Notes: generated by a model not told the origin, from the sequence alone. A stretch of DNA of 64,000 nt from Rahnella inusitata_A (GCF_965118895.1 NZ_CBCPJJ010000008.1:1-64000); one strand, 5' to 3'; shown: positions 33,496-42,656, counted from the stretch's first letter. Numbers and translations are program-made.

Positions 33496-34482
33496 TCAGC
33501 CGAGCAGCGCCAGCATGGCTCTTGCTGTGCTCTCTTCAGTAACCAGTGCGTTAATGCGTTTACCTTTGAGCGCCGCGACAATCGCCTCGGCTTTTTCGAC
33601 GCCGCCCGCGACGCCAAGTACGGTCGGGATACTGGCCAGTTCGTCGGGGGCGACGGCGATCAGCTCATCGTGGATCGCCATGTTTTCCGCCAGCTCGCCA
33701 TTGCGCTGCATGAAGAATCCGAGAATGTCGCCGACTGCGCCTTTACGGCCAAATAACAGTTGTTCACCTTCGCTGATGTAACCGGAACGTAAAATCGTCG
33801 CTTCCTGTTTCTGATTCAGCGAGCCGATGCCGACCACGGCGATATCGGCGGCGCAGGCCGCGAGCATCACGTCGTGGACATTACGCTCTTGTCGAAAAAT
33901 CGCCGCGACGCTGGCCGAAGAAGCACGCAACGGTGCCGGAATAATGCTCACACCACAGGCCGCGTCGAGCTGGCCGATGCCGGTCATGTAAGGTCCGACG
34001 CCGCCGGATAGCGTGACCATACGGATCTGCTGCGATGAGATGAAACCGCTCAGATGTTGCAGCGTACTCATCGCCGTTTCACCAAAACCTACCGCCAGCA
34101 GCTGTTCAGGTTTGAGCAACGTCATCAGCATATGCGCCGCGCCGACGCCCAGACGTGCACTCAGCGAACCGTCGGCCAGCTGCGGCAACACGCGGATCTG
34201 CTGCAAACTAAAGCGCTCCAGCAGAGTGTTTTCCAGCGACAAACAACCCTCGAAGCGCGAGTTGATTTGCACACGGATCACGCCCGACTGTCGGCCCTTC
34301 TCCAGCAGGCGCGACACTTTCAGCCGCGTCAGCCCGAGCCGTTCACCAATCTCATTCTGGGTCAGGCCGTCGTGGTAATAGAACCACGCGGTGCGCGCCA
34401 GCAGTTCCTCTTCACCCATGCTGAATTCCAGATGGTTAGTCAAATCGGACAGGTTCGTTTTCTTGCCGTTTTCAGAAGCCAT
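33496..34482 (-). CDS. lsrR: lsr operon repressor LsrR (SorC family)
   Basis: SorC-family repressor that releases DNA on binding phospho-AI-2. The 328-residue protein has an N-terminal HTH (YYHDGLTQNEIGERLGLTRL and KVSRLLEKG) and a sugar-phosphate-binding C-terminal domain (VGFGETAMSTLQHL, TLSGGVGPYM, GIGSLNQ, GRKGAVGDILG). The ATG at 34482 is used; a GTG three codons earlier is an alternative. It is divergent from lsrA with a 231-bp control region between. Confidence 0.94.
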   Translation of the reverse strand: MASENGKKTNLSDLTNHLEFSMGEEELLARTAWFYYHDGLTQNEIGERLGLTRLKVSRLLEKGRQSGVIRVQINSRFEGCLSLENTLLERFSLQQIRVLPQLADGSLSARLGVGAAHMLMTLLKPEQLLAVGFGETAMSTLQHLSGFISSQQIRMVTLSGGVGPYMTGIGQLDAACGVSIIPAPLRASSASVAAIFRQERNVHDVMLAACAADIAVVGIGSLNQKQEATILRSGYISEGEQLLFGRKGAVGDILGFFMQRNGELAENMAIHDELIAVAPDELASIPTVLGVAGGVEKAEAIVAALKGKRINALVTEESTARAMLALLG

Positions 34483-34507
34483 AGTGAACACTTATCAAAA
34501 TGTAGAT

Positions 34508-34686
34508 CAATTGTTCGTTAACAAAATGTTGTTAACTGTGATGTGTATGGCAAATCCTGAATGATTGCCGCATGAATCATATCGCAGAGTATATGAGTTG
34601 AACAAACTGTGATCGATGCAAAAGTTTTCCTGCTCAACGCAGACTAGGTTTATGAACATTGTTAAACAACAAATACATTTGTTCAT
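34508..34686. promoter_or_regulatory. lsrR-lsrA divergent control region
   Basis: Contains TTGTTCGTTAACAAAATG near lsrR and, next to lsrA, the inverted pair ATGAACA (34652-34658) / TGTTCAT (34680-34686). A TGTGATCGATGCAAAA element (34608-34623) and a second TGTGA at about 34537 are CRP-like half sites. This agrees with LsrR repression and cAMP-CRP activation known for lsr operons; the exact boxes are my inference. Confidence 0.6.
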
Positions 34687-34713
34687 TTAATGTATCCGCT
34701 CTGAGGGTGATGT

Positions 34714-36267
34714 ATGCAGCAGCCAGAACACGTCCTTGCCTCATCCACGGTGCTGCTGCAGGTCAGCGGCGTTAGCAAAAGCTTTTCCGGCGTGGCGGTG
34801 CTGAAAGATATCGGTTTCAGTCTGCGCGCCGGTGAAGTTCACGCGCTGCTGGGTGGGAACGGGGCGGGGAAATCGACGCTGATGAAAATCATTGCCGGAG
34901 TCGAAACCGCTGACTGCGGCGAAATGCAGCTTGGCGGCGCGCCGCTGCTGGCGCTGACCCCGGCCAAAGCGCATCAGGCAGGCATCTATCTGGTGCCGCA
35001 GGAACCGATGCTGTTTCCGAGCCTGACGGTGCGAGAAAACATTTTGTTCCGCTTACCCGCCCGTCAGGCCAGCGAGAAAAAATTACTCGAAACGTTGAGC
35101 GGGTTGGGCTGCAATCTGCCACTCGGCGCACTGGCCGGAACGCTGGAAGTGGCGGATCAGCAGCTGGTGGAAATCCTGCGCGGGCTGATGCGCGACGCAC
35201 GTTTGCTGATCCTCGATGAACCGACCGCCTCGCTCACGCCCGCCGAATCCGCCCGCCTGTTCACGCAGGTTCGCCATCTCACCGCAAAAGGCGTCGGCGT
35301 GGTGTTTATCTCCCACAAACTACCTGAAATCCGCGCGATTGCCGACCGGGTCAGCGTGATGCGCGACGGCAAAATTGCCCTCACCGGCACGCTGGCTGAA
35401 CTTGATAATGACGCGCTAATCCGCGCTATCACGCCGCAAACGCAGGACGTGGCGTTGCCCGCTGAACAAAAGCTGTGGCTGGATTTACCCGGCACGCGGC
35501 GCAATGCCAAAGGCCGGGAACCGGTCTTGCAGGTAGAAAATCTTACCGGCGAAGGCTTTATCGATATTTCATTTAGCGCCGGCGCCGGGGAAATCGTCGG
35601 GCTGGCAGGCGTGGTCGGGGCAGGGCGAACCGAGCTGGCAGAAACCCTGTACGGCCTGCGCGAAGCAAAAAGCGGTCAGGTGCGGCTGATGCAGCACGAC
35701 ATCAGCGGGCTGAACACGTTGCAGCGGCTGCAAAAGGGGTTGGTGTATCTGCCGGAGGACCGTCAGGCGTCCGGCCTGTATCTCGATGCGCCGCTGAGCT
35801 GGAACACCACCTCGCTGACCTTTAACCGTCAGAGTTGGTGGCTGAACATCAAACGCGAAGCGGCGGTACTCGAACGTTATCACCGCGCACTGGGGATCAA
35901 GTACCGCGACGGTTCACAAACCGCCCGCACGCTGTCCGGCGGCAATCAGCAAAAGCTGCTGATCGCGAAATGTCTGGAAGCGCAGCCTGTGGTGCTGATC
36001 GTCGATGAGCCGACGCGCGGCGTGGACGTCTCCGCCCGCGCCGACATCTATCAGCTGCTGCGCAACGTTGTTGAACAGAATGTCGCGGTGATCCTGATTT
36101 CTTCGGATCTGGATGAAATCGAGGCGCTGGCCGATCGCGTATTCGTCATGCATCAGGGCGAAATGAGTGGCGAATTGCAAGGCAGCGAAATAAACGTCAA
36201 CAACATCATGCACATCGCGTTTGGTAACCATCCCCAGACCGCTGCCACCGGAGGATCCTCATGCTGA
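34714..36267 (+). CDS. lsrA: AI-2 ABC transporter ATPase LsrA
   Basis: Energy-coupling subunit of the AI-2 importer. Ribose-type fused ATPase with two nucleotide-binding domains in 517 residues: first Walker A GGNGAGKST near residue 48 with LLILDEPTAS as Walker B, and a second, degenerate domain with VVGAGRTELAE, LSGGNQQKLLIAK and VLIVDEPTRG. GAGGG precedes ATG 34714. Its 3' end overlaps lsrC by 7 bp, indicating coupling in lsrACDBFG. Confidence 0.95.
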   Translation: MQQPEHVLASSTVLLQVSGVSKSFSGVAVLKDIGFSLRAGEVHALLGGNGAGKSTLMKIIAGVETADCGEMQLGGAPLLALTPAKAHQAGIYLVPQEPMLFPSLTVRENILFRLPARQASEKKLLETLSGLGCNLPLGALAGTLEVADQQLVEILRGLMRDARLLILDEPTASLTPAESARLFTQVRHLTAKGVGVVFISHKLPEIRAIADRVSVMRDGKIALTGTLAELDNDALIRAITPQTQDVALPAEQKLWLDLPGTRRNAKGREPVLQVENLTGEGFIDISFSAGAGEIVGLAGVVGAGRTELAETLYGLREAKSGQVRLMQHDISGLNTLQRLQKGLVYLPEDRQASGLYLDAPLSWNTTSLTFNRQSWWLNIKREAAVLERYHRALGIKYRDGSQTARTLSGGNQQKLLIAKCLEAQPVVLIVDEPTRGVDVSARADIYQLLRNVVEQNVAVILISSDLDEIEALADRVFVMHQGEMSGELQGSEINVNNIMHIAFGNHPQTAATGGSSC

Positions 36268-37337
36268 AGCGGATACAAAACAACCGTGAACTGACCGCGC
36301 TGATGGCGATTATCGCGCTGTTTGCGTTGCTCGGCATCATGGACCGGCAGTCGTTCAGCTTCCAGACGCTGAGCATGATTTTTGGCAGCGCGCAGATCCT
36401 GATGCTGCTGGCAATGGGCGCGACGCTGGTGATGCTGACCCGCAATATTGACGTATCGGTCGGGTCGATCACGGGTTTGTGCGCTGTCACGCTGGGCGTG
36501 TTGCTCAACGACGGTATGAATCTGGCGCTGGCCTGCGTCATCACGTTGGGAACCGGGCTGCTGGCAGGATTGTTCAACGGCGTACTGGTCGCATGGCTGC
36601 GCATTCCGGCGATAGTCGCGACGCTCGGCACGCTCGGGCTGTATCGCGGGCTGATGCTGCTGATGACCGGCGGCAAATGGATTGAGGGCTTACCGGCGGG
36701 GCTGAAATCGCTGTCCGAACCGGTATTTCTCAGCGTATCGGCGCTCGGCTGGGGAATTATCGTACTGCTGGGCGCGATGTTCTGGATGCTCAGCCGCACT
36801 GCGTTTGGCCGCAGTTTTTACGCGGTCGGCGATAACTTACAGGGCGCGCGGCAGCTCGGCGTGGCGGTTAACCGCGTGCGTATTCTGGCGTTCGGTATCA
36901 ACGGCATGATGGCGGCGATCGCCGGTATCGTCTTTGCCTCGCAAATTGGTTTTGTCCCCAATCAGACCGGCAGCGGGCTGGAAATGAAAGCCATCGCCGC
37001 CTGCGTACTGGGCGGGATCAGTCTGCTCGGCGGCACCGGTTCGATTCTCGGTGCGGTGCTCGGTGCGTATTTCCTCACCCAGATCGACAGCGTGCTGGTG
37101 CTGCTCCGGCTGCCTGCCTGGTGGAATGATTTTATTGCCGGACTGGTGTTGCTGGCGGTGCTGGTGTTCGACGGCAGACTGCGCCAGGCGTTACAAAAAA
37201 ATCTGCGCCGCCAGAAATACGCCCGCTTCCTCTCTGCCAGCCAGCCCGAACAGAAAAAGCCTGCTGAGCGTAAACCTGGTCAGCAAAAACATCTCACACG
37301 CCGTTTAAGCACCGGCAAAAAAGGCGGGGTAGCGTGA
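36261..37337 (+). CDS. lsrC: AI-2 ABC transporter permease LsrC
   Basis: Ribose-type (BPD_transp_2) permease of 358 residues with about ten membrane segments; forms the AI-2 channel with LsrD. Conserved strings are MLTRNIDVSVGSITGLCA, IPAIVATLGTLGLYRG and CVLGGISLLGGTGSILGAVLG. Starts inside the end of lsrA and its TGA overlaps the lsrD start. The C-terminal ~45 residues form a basic tail somewhat longer than in E. coli. Confidence 0.94.
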   Translation: MLKRIQNNRELTALMAIIALFALLGIMDRQSFSFQTLSMIFGSAQILMLLAMGATLVMLTRNIDVSVGSITGLCAVTLGVLLNDGMNLALACVITLGTGLLAGLFNGVLVAWLRIPAIVATLGTLGLYRGLMLLMTGGKWIEGLPAGLKSLSEPVFLSVSALGWGIIVLLGAMFWMLSRTAFGRSFYAVGDNLQGARQLGVAVNRVRILAFGINGMMAAIAGIVFASQIGFVPNQTGSGLEMKAIAACVLGGISLLGGTGSILGAVLGAYFLTQIDSVLVLLRLPAWWNDFIAGLVLLAVLVFDGRLRQALQKNLRRQKYARFLSASQPEQKKPAERKPGQQKHLTRRLSTGKKGGVA

Positions 37338-38359
37338 TGAAAATCCTTCAACAGTATGGCTGGGAAGCGGCGCTGCTGGCGCTGCTGATACTGGAAATTC
37401 TGCTGTTCGGCTTCGCGAATCCGCGAATGCTTGATGCCAATACGCTACTTTTCAGCACCAGTGACTTCATCACCATCGGCATTGTGGCGCTGCCGCTGAC
37501 GCTGGTGATTGTCAGCGGCGGGATCGACATTTCCTTCGGCTCAACCATCGGCCTGTGCGCCATCGCGCTCGGTGTCTTGTGTCAGGCCGGTGTGCCGTTG
37601 GCGCTGGCGCTCGTTCTCACTCTGATGCTCGGCGCAGCCTGCGGTTTACTCAACGCGGCGCTGATCCTCTATACCGGCGTCAATCCGCTGGTGATAACGC
37701 TCGGCACACTGTACCTGTTCGGCGGCAGCGCCTTGTTGCTCTCCGGGCTGGCGGGCGCGACCGGCTTTGAAGGCATCGGTAATTTCCCGGATGTCTTCAC
37801 CAATTTTGCCAATCAGGTGGTGCTCGGCCTGCCGATGCCTCTGCTGATTTTCCTCGCCGCCACGCTGTTTTTCTGGCTGCTGATGCACCGCAGTCGCACC
37901 GGGCGCAACGTGTTTCTCATCGGCCAGAATGCCCGCGTGGCACGCTACGGTGCGCTGCCGGTCAGCCGGACGGTGTTTGCGCTGTACGGCATGACCGGGC
38001 TGGCATCGGCGGTAGCCGCCATTCTGATGACATCTTATTTCGGCTCGGCGCGTTCCGATCTCGGCAATGCGCTGCTGATGCCGGCCATCACCGCCGTGGT
38101 GCTCGGTGGCGCAAACATTTACGGCGGTTCGGGTTCTATTCTCGGGACGGCGCTGGCGACGCTGCTGATCGGCTATTTGCAACAGGGGTTGCAGATGGTC
38201 GGCGTCTCAAGTCAGGTCTCCAGCGCGCTGTCCGGTGCGTTGCTGATCGTGGTGGTGATTGGCCGTTCCGCCAGCCTCAACCGGGGTCTTATCCGCAGTG
38301 TTTTCCAGCGTTACCGCCAGCGCTGGTCTGCGTCTTCTCCTTCTTTATTATCCAAATGA
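37337..38359 (+). CDS. lsrD: AI-2 ABC transporter permease LsrD
   Basis: Second permease of the AI-2 importer, 340 residues, with VIVSGGIDISFGSTIGLCA, NPLVITLGTLYLFGG and AITAVVLGGANIYGGSGSI. The first base of its ATG is the last base of the lsrC stop codon, a one-base coupling overlap; a GTG directly before the ATG is an alternative. lsrB follows after 13 bp. Confidence 0.94.
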   Translation: MKILQQYGWEAALLALLILEILLFGFANPRMLDANTLLFSTSDFITIGIVALPLTLVIVSGGIDISFGSTIGLCAIALGVLCQAGVPLALALVLTLMLGAACGLLNAALILYTGVNPLVITLGTLYLFGGSALLLSGLAGATGFEGIGNFPDVFTNFANQVVLGLPMPLLIFLAATLFFWLLMHRSRTGRNVFLIGQNARVARYGALPVSRTVFALYGMTGLASAVAAILMTSYFGSARSDLGNALLMPAITAVVLGGANIYGGSGSILGTALATLLIGYLQQGLQMVGVSSQVSSALSGALLIVVVIGRSASLNRGLIRSVFQRYRQRWSASSPSLLSK

Positions 38360-38372
38360 ACCGGGGTGCAAG

Positions 38373-39389
38373 ATGAAAACCAAAATGCTGAAAACCATGC
38401 TGATCGCCAGTGCCGTCAGCCTCGCCTGCCTGAGTGCGCAGGCAGCTGAACGCATCGCATTTATTCCAAAACTGGTCGGCGTCGGGTACTTCACCAGCGG
38501 CGGCAACGGGGCGACGGCGGCGGGGAAAGCGCTGGGCGTGGATGTCACCTATGACGGCCCGACCGAACCGAGCGTGTCCGGTCAGGTGCAGATGATCAAT
38601 AACTTCGTCAATCAGGGGTACAACGCGATTGTCGTTGCTGCCGTTTCACCTGACGGGCTGTGTCCGGCGCTGAAACGCGCCATGCAGCGCGGCGTGAAAG
38701 TGCTGACCTGGGATTCCGACACCAAGCCCGAGTGCCGCTCGATTTACATCAATCAGGGCACGCCGCAGCAGTTGGGCTCAATGCTGGTAGACATGACCTC
38801 CAGTCAGGTGAAAAAAGAGAAAGCCAAAGTGGCGTTCTTCTATTCGAGCCCGACGGTGACCGATCAGAACCAGTGGGTGAAAGAGGCGAAAGCTAAAATC
38901 GCCAAAGAGCATCCGGGCTGGGAAGTTGTCACCACGCAGTACGGCTATAACGACGCCACCAAATCCCTGCAAACCGCCGAAGGGATCCTGAAATCCTATG
39001 GCGATCTGGATGCGATTATCGCGCCGGACGCCAACGCCTTACCGGCTGCGGCGCAGGCGGCGGAAAACCTCAAACGTAAAGACGTGACCATCGTCGGCTT
39101 CAGCACGCCAAACGTCATGCGACCTTACGTCGAGCGCGGCACGGTCAAACAGTTCGGCCTGTGGGACGTGGTTAGTCAGGGCAAAATTTCGGTGTACGTC
39201 GCCGATAAGCTGCTGAAGAAAGGTGACCTGAACGTGGGGGACAAACTGGATGTGCCGGACGTCGGGACGGTAGAAGTGGTGCCCAACAGCGTGCAGGGCT
39301 ACCAGTATGAGGCCAAAGGCAACGGCATCGTTCTGCTGCCGGAACGCGTGGTCTTCACCAAAGACAACATCGGTAAATACGATTTCTGA
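38373..39389 (+). CDS. lsrB: AI-2-binding periplasmic protein LsrB
   Basis: Periplasmic receptor for the R-THMF form of AI-2. The 338-residue protein begins with a Sec signal peptide (MLIASAVSLACLSAQAA, cleaved before AERIAFIPK). Segments that carry the six ligand residues in characterised LsrB proteins are present: IPKLVGVG (Lys), TWDSD (Asp), TVTDQNQW (Asp-Gln) and PDANALPAAA (Pro, Ala), so genuine AI-2 binding is expected rather than ribose. GGGGTGCAAG precedes the ATG. Confidence 0.95.
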   Translation: MKTKMLKTMLIASAVSLACLSAQAAERIAFIPKLVGVGYFTSGGNGATAAGKALGVDVTYDGPTEPSVSGQVQMINNFVNQGYNAIVVAAVSPDGLCPALKRAMQRGVKVLTWDSDTKPECRSIYINQGTPQQLGSMLVDMTSSQVKKEKAKVAFFYSSPTVTDQNQWVKEAKAKIAKEHPGWEVVTTQYGYNDATKSLQTAEGILKSYGDLDAIIAPDANALPAAAQAAENLKRKDVTIVGFSTPNVMRPYVERGTVKQFGLWDVVSQGKISVYVADKLLKKGDLNVGDKLDVPDVGTVEVVPNSVQGYQYEAKGNGIVLLPERVVFTKDNIGKYDF

Positions 39390-39420
39390 CGATAACGGTT
39401 TTCGATAAAGGAGACACAGC

Positions 39421-40296
39421 ATGGCAGATTTGGACGATATCAGAGATGGCAAAAACTTCGGCATCGGCACGCCGCAGGAGAACCGGGCATTTTTCCTCAA
39501 GGGCAGCGGCCAGCTGGACTGGGGGATGCAATCGCGTCTGGCGCGGATTTTCAATCCTGACTCCGGCCGCACGGTAATGCTGGCCTTCGATCACGGTTAT
39601 TTTCAGGGACCGACCACCGGTCTTGAGCGCATCGACATCAATATTGCGCCGCTGTTTGCACACACCGACGTGCTGATGTGTACCCGTGGCGTGCTGCGCA
39701 GCGTGGTGCCTGCTGCGGTGAATAAACCCGTAGTGATGCGTGCGTCGGGGGGAAATTCGATCCTGACTGAGCTCTCCAATGAAACCGTGGCGGTCGCCAT
39801 TGAAGACGCGCTGCGCCTGAACGTCGCGGCGATGGCGGCGCAGGTGTATATCGGCAGTGAATACGAACATCAGTCGATCAAAAATATCATCCAGCTGGTC
39901 GATCAGGGGATGCGCTACGGCATGCCGACCATGGCGGTGACCGGCGTCGGCAAAGATATGGCACGCGATCAGCGATATTTCTCGCTGGCTACACGCATCG
40001 CCGCCGAAATGGGCGCAAACATCATCAAAACGTATTTTGTGGATGAAGGTTTCGAACGTATCGCCGCCGGTTGTCCGGTACCGATTGTGATCGCCGGAGG
40101 CAAAAAGCTGCCGGAGCGCGAGGCGCTGGAGATGTGCTTTAAAGCGCTCGATCAGGGCGCATCGGGCGTCGATATGGGACGCAACATCTTCCAGTCAGAG
40201 TCGCCGGTGGCGATGCTCCATGCGGTTAAAGCCGTGGTGCATGAAAACGCCAGCGTGGCGCATGCCTATGAACTGTTCCTGAGCGAGAAGGGGTAA
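39421..40296 (+). CDS. lsrF: 3-hydroxy-2,4-pentadione 5-phosphate thiolase LsrF
   Basis: Class I aldolase-like enzyme that transfers an acetyl group from the AI-2 breakdown product to CoA, ending the signal. The 291-residue protein shows MLAFDHGYFQGPT, VLMCTRGVLRS and the Schiff-base lysine in NIIKTYFVDEGFE. Fifth gene of lsrACDBFG; AAAGGAGA precedes the ATG, and lsrG begins 3 bp after the stop. Confidence 0.95.
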   Translation: MADLDDIRDGKNFGIGTPQENRAFFLKGSGQLDWGMQSRLARIFNPDSGRTVMLAFDHGYFQGPTTGLERIDINIAPLFAHTDVLMCTRGVLRSVVPAAVNKPVVMRASGGNSILTELSNETVAVAIEDALRLNVAAMAAQVYIGSEYEHQSIKNIIQLVDQGMRYGMPTMAVTGVGKDMARDQRYFSLATRIAAEMGANIIKTYFVDEGFERIAAGCPVPIVIAGGKKLPEREALEMCFKALDQGASGVDMGRNIFQSESPVAMLHAVKAVVHENASVAHAYELFLSEKG

Positions 40297-40299
40297 ACC

Positions 40300-40590
40300 A
40301 TGGAAGTGACGCTGGTTGAAATTAATGTCCAGCCGGACAAAATCGCCGATTTTCTGCAAGTGTTTCATGCCAATCATCTGGGCGCGGTAAAGGAACCGGG
40401 AAATCTGCGGTTCGATGTATTGCAGGACTCAGAGATGGCGACGCGTTTCTTCATCTACGAGGCCTATGTGGATGAAGCCGCGGTGCTGGCGCATAAAAAA
40501 ACGCCGCACTATCTGGCATGCGTTGCGGCGTTAGAAGGGATTATGTCTCAGGGGAGGAAGAAAACGGTGTTTAAAGGGATATATCCGTAA
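40300..40590 (+). CDS. lsrG: Phospho-AI-2 isomerase LsrG
   Basis: Antibiotic-biosynthesis-monooxygenase-fold dimeric protein of 96 residues that isomerises phospho-AI-2 to the LsrF substrate. MEVTLVEINVQPDKIADFL, NLRFDVLQDSE and KTPHYLACV match the family. Last gene of the lsr operon; a wobble-paired GGTGCCCGG/CCGGGTGCC hairpin 60-90 bp downstream could end transcription but lacks a T tract. Confidence 0.94.
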   Translation: MEVTLVEINVQPDKIADFLQVFHANHLGAVKEPGNLRFDVLQDSEMATRFFIYEAYVDEAAVLAHKKTPHYLACVAALEGIMSQGRKKTVFKGIYP

Positions 40591-40744
40591 GCAGGGAGTA
40601 AACCTTCGGTACTCTGCGATAACCCAAGCACCATTAACGCCATCGTAATGCAAGGTGCCCGGCTGACAGACCGGGTGCCTGTTCAACCTCATGCAACGTC
40701 CTTCTTCCGTTACATTCTTATTTCCGTGCCATCTTCCAGTTAAT

Positions 40745-40765
40745 TGATAAATATATTATTTATCA
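40745..40765. promoter_or_regulatory. AT-rich palindrome upstream of the candidate toxin-antitoxin pair
   Basis: TGATAAATA and TATTTATCA, nine perfect base pairs around TAT, about 120 bp before the first gene. A second inverted pair, GTACG-N8-CGTAC (40854-40871), lies directly upstream of the ribosome site. Either could be an autoregulatory operator. Confidence 0.45.
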
Positions 40766-40883
40766 TTCATTTCTACACGAGTGCTCGTATTCTGTGCGCA
40801 TATTTTCATCCTCAGTCTTTTCAGATGTGAGGCCAAAATGATCAGTTGATAACGTACGACAACTGGCGTACATTGGAGGGCGT

Positions 40884-41180
40884 GTGGGGTTTAAAGATAT
40901 TAAGCGCAGGGTCATTGAGTGTTTACGGGCGGGGAATATTGAGATTGCTGTCCGGCACGATGTGGACCTTAAGAATTTATTAAGTACCGGTGATGTGTCT
41001 GTGCCAGAGGTCATCAATGTGATTATGCGCGCAGGTGGGGCCGATCACCGGATGAGCCCTCATCATTATGACAGCAGTGTTGATGTACACATTATTACAG
41101 TGACCTGCGCAGGCTTACATTGGTATATCAAATGGTATTTCGATGAACCGGCCAGCGTATTTATCAGCGTTCATCATTAA
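40884..41180 (+). CDS. Small protein, possible toxin of a two-gene module
   Basis: A 98-residue protein not confidently assigned. It has a short alpha/beta pattern (FKDIKRRVIECLRAGNIEIA; VSVPEVINVIMRAG; then DVHIITVTCAGLHWYIKWYF and VFISVHH) like DUF4258/MqsR/RelE-type small toxins. It starts with GTG 40884 after a strong GGAGGG only 3 nt away. A zinc-finger protein starts 9 bp after its stop; the toxin-first order plus a CxxC/CxxC partner resembles mqsRA. Function is inference; it could equally be an uncharacterised metabolic accessory. Confidence 0.55.
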   Translation: MGFKDIKRRVIECLRAGNIEIAVRHDVDLKNLLSTGDVSVPEVINVIMRAGGADHRMSPHHYDSSVDVHIITVTCAGLHWYIKWYFDEPASVFISVHH

Positions 41181-41189
41181 AGGGAAATT

Positions 41190-41783
41190 ATGAAAATCTA
41201 CAAAGTGGGTGATGAGAAACGGGCGGCTTGCGAGGTGTGTCAGTCTTTTCAGACGGTTAGCTTCCAGCTGCGCGATGTGCCTTTCAGCGACGGCAGCGGG
41301 CTGGTGAAGAACGTGGTAGTGGGGGTTTGTAAGACCTGCGACAGCGTGGCGTTGCTGCCGTACCAGTCGGTTCCTGCGGTGAAGAAGCAGCTGGAAACAC
41401 AGCGTAAGGCCGTGGAAAGCCGCGTGCCTGCGCATATGATCGATATCCTCAATCTGGCAAGCGCCAAACTGGGTGCGACGCCGGAGTTCATCCCGCTGCT
41501 GATGAAATATTATATCCATATGCTGGCGACCCATCCGGTGGCCGCAGTGCAACTGGTACAGCTTCTCACTTCTGAGCTGGCAACCGGTCTGGCGAATAAA
41601 CGTCTCTCGCTGAAAGGGCGCGAAATCCACCATGATATTAACGAGCTGAAATCCCTTTCTCAGATTTCCAGCACCACGGAACTGCTCAAGGGCGTGGTGC
41701 TGGCCATCAACAACGATGTCCTCATCAACCCCGACAAACAGCGTATCGCGCACCTGAAAAGCCTCGTTGCGACGGTGGCGTAA
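41190..41783 (+). CDS. Zinc-finger protein, possible antitoxin partner
   Basis: A 197-residue protein with CEVC (Cys14, Cys17) and CKTC (Cys47, Cys50), a YgiT/MqsA-like zinc-binding N-terminus. Residues ~75-115 (VPAHMIDILNLASAKLG and following PLLMKYYIHML) look like a ribbon-helix-helix or helical DNA-binding/dimer segment, and the rest is helical. No clear HTH_XRE domain as in MqsA is visible. AGGGAAATT precedes the ATG and the gene follows the 98-residue frame by 9 bp, so they are cotranscribed. It ends 3 bp before the convergent ABC ATPase gene. Confidence 0.6.
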   Translation: MKIYKVGDEKRAACEVCQSFQTVSFQLRDVPFSDGSGLVKNVVVGVCKTCDSVALLPYQSVPAVKKQLETQRKAVESRVPAHMIDILNLASAKLGATPEFIPLLMKYYIHMLATHPVAAVQLVQLLTSELATGLANKRLSLKGREIHHDINELKSLSQISSTTELLKGVVLAINNDVLINPDKQRIAHLKSLVATVA

Positions 41784-41786
41784 GGC

Positions 41787-42632
41787 TTACAACACTTTCT
41801 CTAAAAACGCCTTCGTCCTCGCATGTACTGGCCGGTCGAGAACCTGTGCAGCGTTGCCGCTTTCAACGACGCGCCCGTCAACCATAAAGACCACCTGATC
41901 CGCCACCTGCCGTGCGAAGCCTATCTCATGCGTGACCACTACCAGCGTCACGCCGGACTCTGCCAGTTTTTTGATAACGTCCAGCACCTCACCAACCAGT
42001 TCAGGATCCAGCGCCGAGGTCGGCTCATCAAACAGCATCACTTTCGGGTTGAGCGCCAGCGCGCGGGCGATAGCGATGCGTTGCTGCTGACCGCCGGAAA
42101 GATGGCGCGGCCAGGCATGCGCTTTTTCGCGCAGGCCAACGGTATCGAGCAGTTCATAGGCACGGACGATGGCCTGTTTGCGGCTAAGATAACCGTGAAC
42201 CACCGGCGCTTCGATGATGTTGTCCAGCACGGTCATGTGCGGGAACAGATTGAAATTCTGGAACACGTAGCCGACGTGCGTGCGCTGTTTGAGGATGGCC
42301 CTTTCTTTCAGCTCATACAGCGTGTCGCCTTTACGCCGGTAACCGATGTAATCGCCGTCGATCTGGATAAACCCTTCATCCACACGTTCAAGATGATTAA
42401 TGGTGCGCAGCAGGGTCGATTTACCGGAGCCGGACGGGCCGAGGATCACCGTCACTGTGCCAGGCTCAATGTTCAGGCTGACGTTATCCAGCGCTTTGTG
42501 CGCGCCGTAATATTTGCTGAGATTATTGATCTCGATGCGCCCGACGGTGGTGGTATGAGATTTATGGGGGAACAGCTGCTTAACAGGAGTTTCCGCCGGG
42601 CGGTTAACGAACAGATCAAAGGCTTCGGACAT
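41787..42632 (-). CDS. Polar amino-acid-type ABC transporter ATPase
   Basis: ATP-binding subunit of a glutamine/cystine-type importer. The 281 residues contain Walker A GPSGSGKST, Q-loop FQNFNLFPHM, signature LSGGQQQR and Walker B MLFDEPTS, plus an N-terminal ~30-residue extension. Last gene of a five-gene leftward group with permease, acetyltransferase, binding protein and M20 deacylase. By content it corresponds to YxeO/TcyN of Bacillus; substrate (possibly an S-substituted cysteine) is inferred from context. Confidence 0.88.
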   Translation of the reverse strand: MSEAFDLFVNRPAETPVKQLFPHKSHTTTVGRIEINNLSKYYGAHKALDNVSLNIEPGTVTVILGPSGSGKSTLLRTINHLERVDEGFIQIDGDYIGYRRKGDTLYELKERAILKQRTHVGYVFQNFNLFPHMTVLDNIIEAPVVHGYLSRKQAIVRAYELLDTVGLREKAHAWPRHLSGGQQQRIAIARALALNPKVMLFDEPTSALDPELVGEVLDVIKKLAESGVTLVVVTHEIGFARQVADQVVFMVDGRVVESGNAAQVLDRPVHARTKAFLEKVL

Positions 42633-42656
42633 GATGATTCTCCAGAAAGTAAGCCG

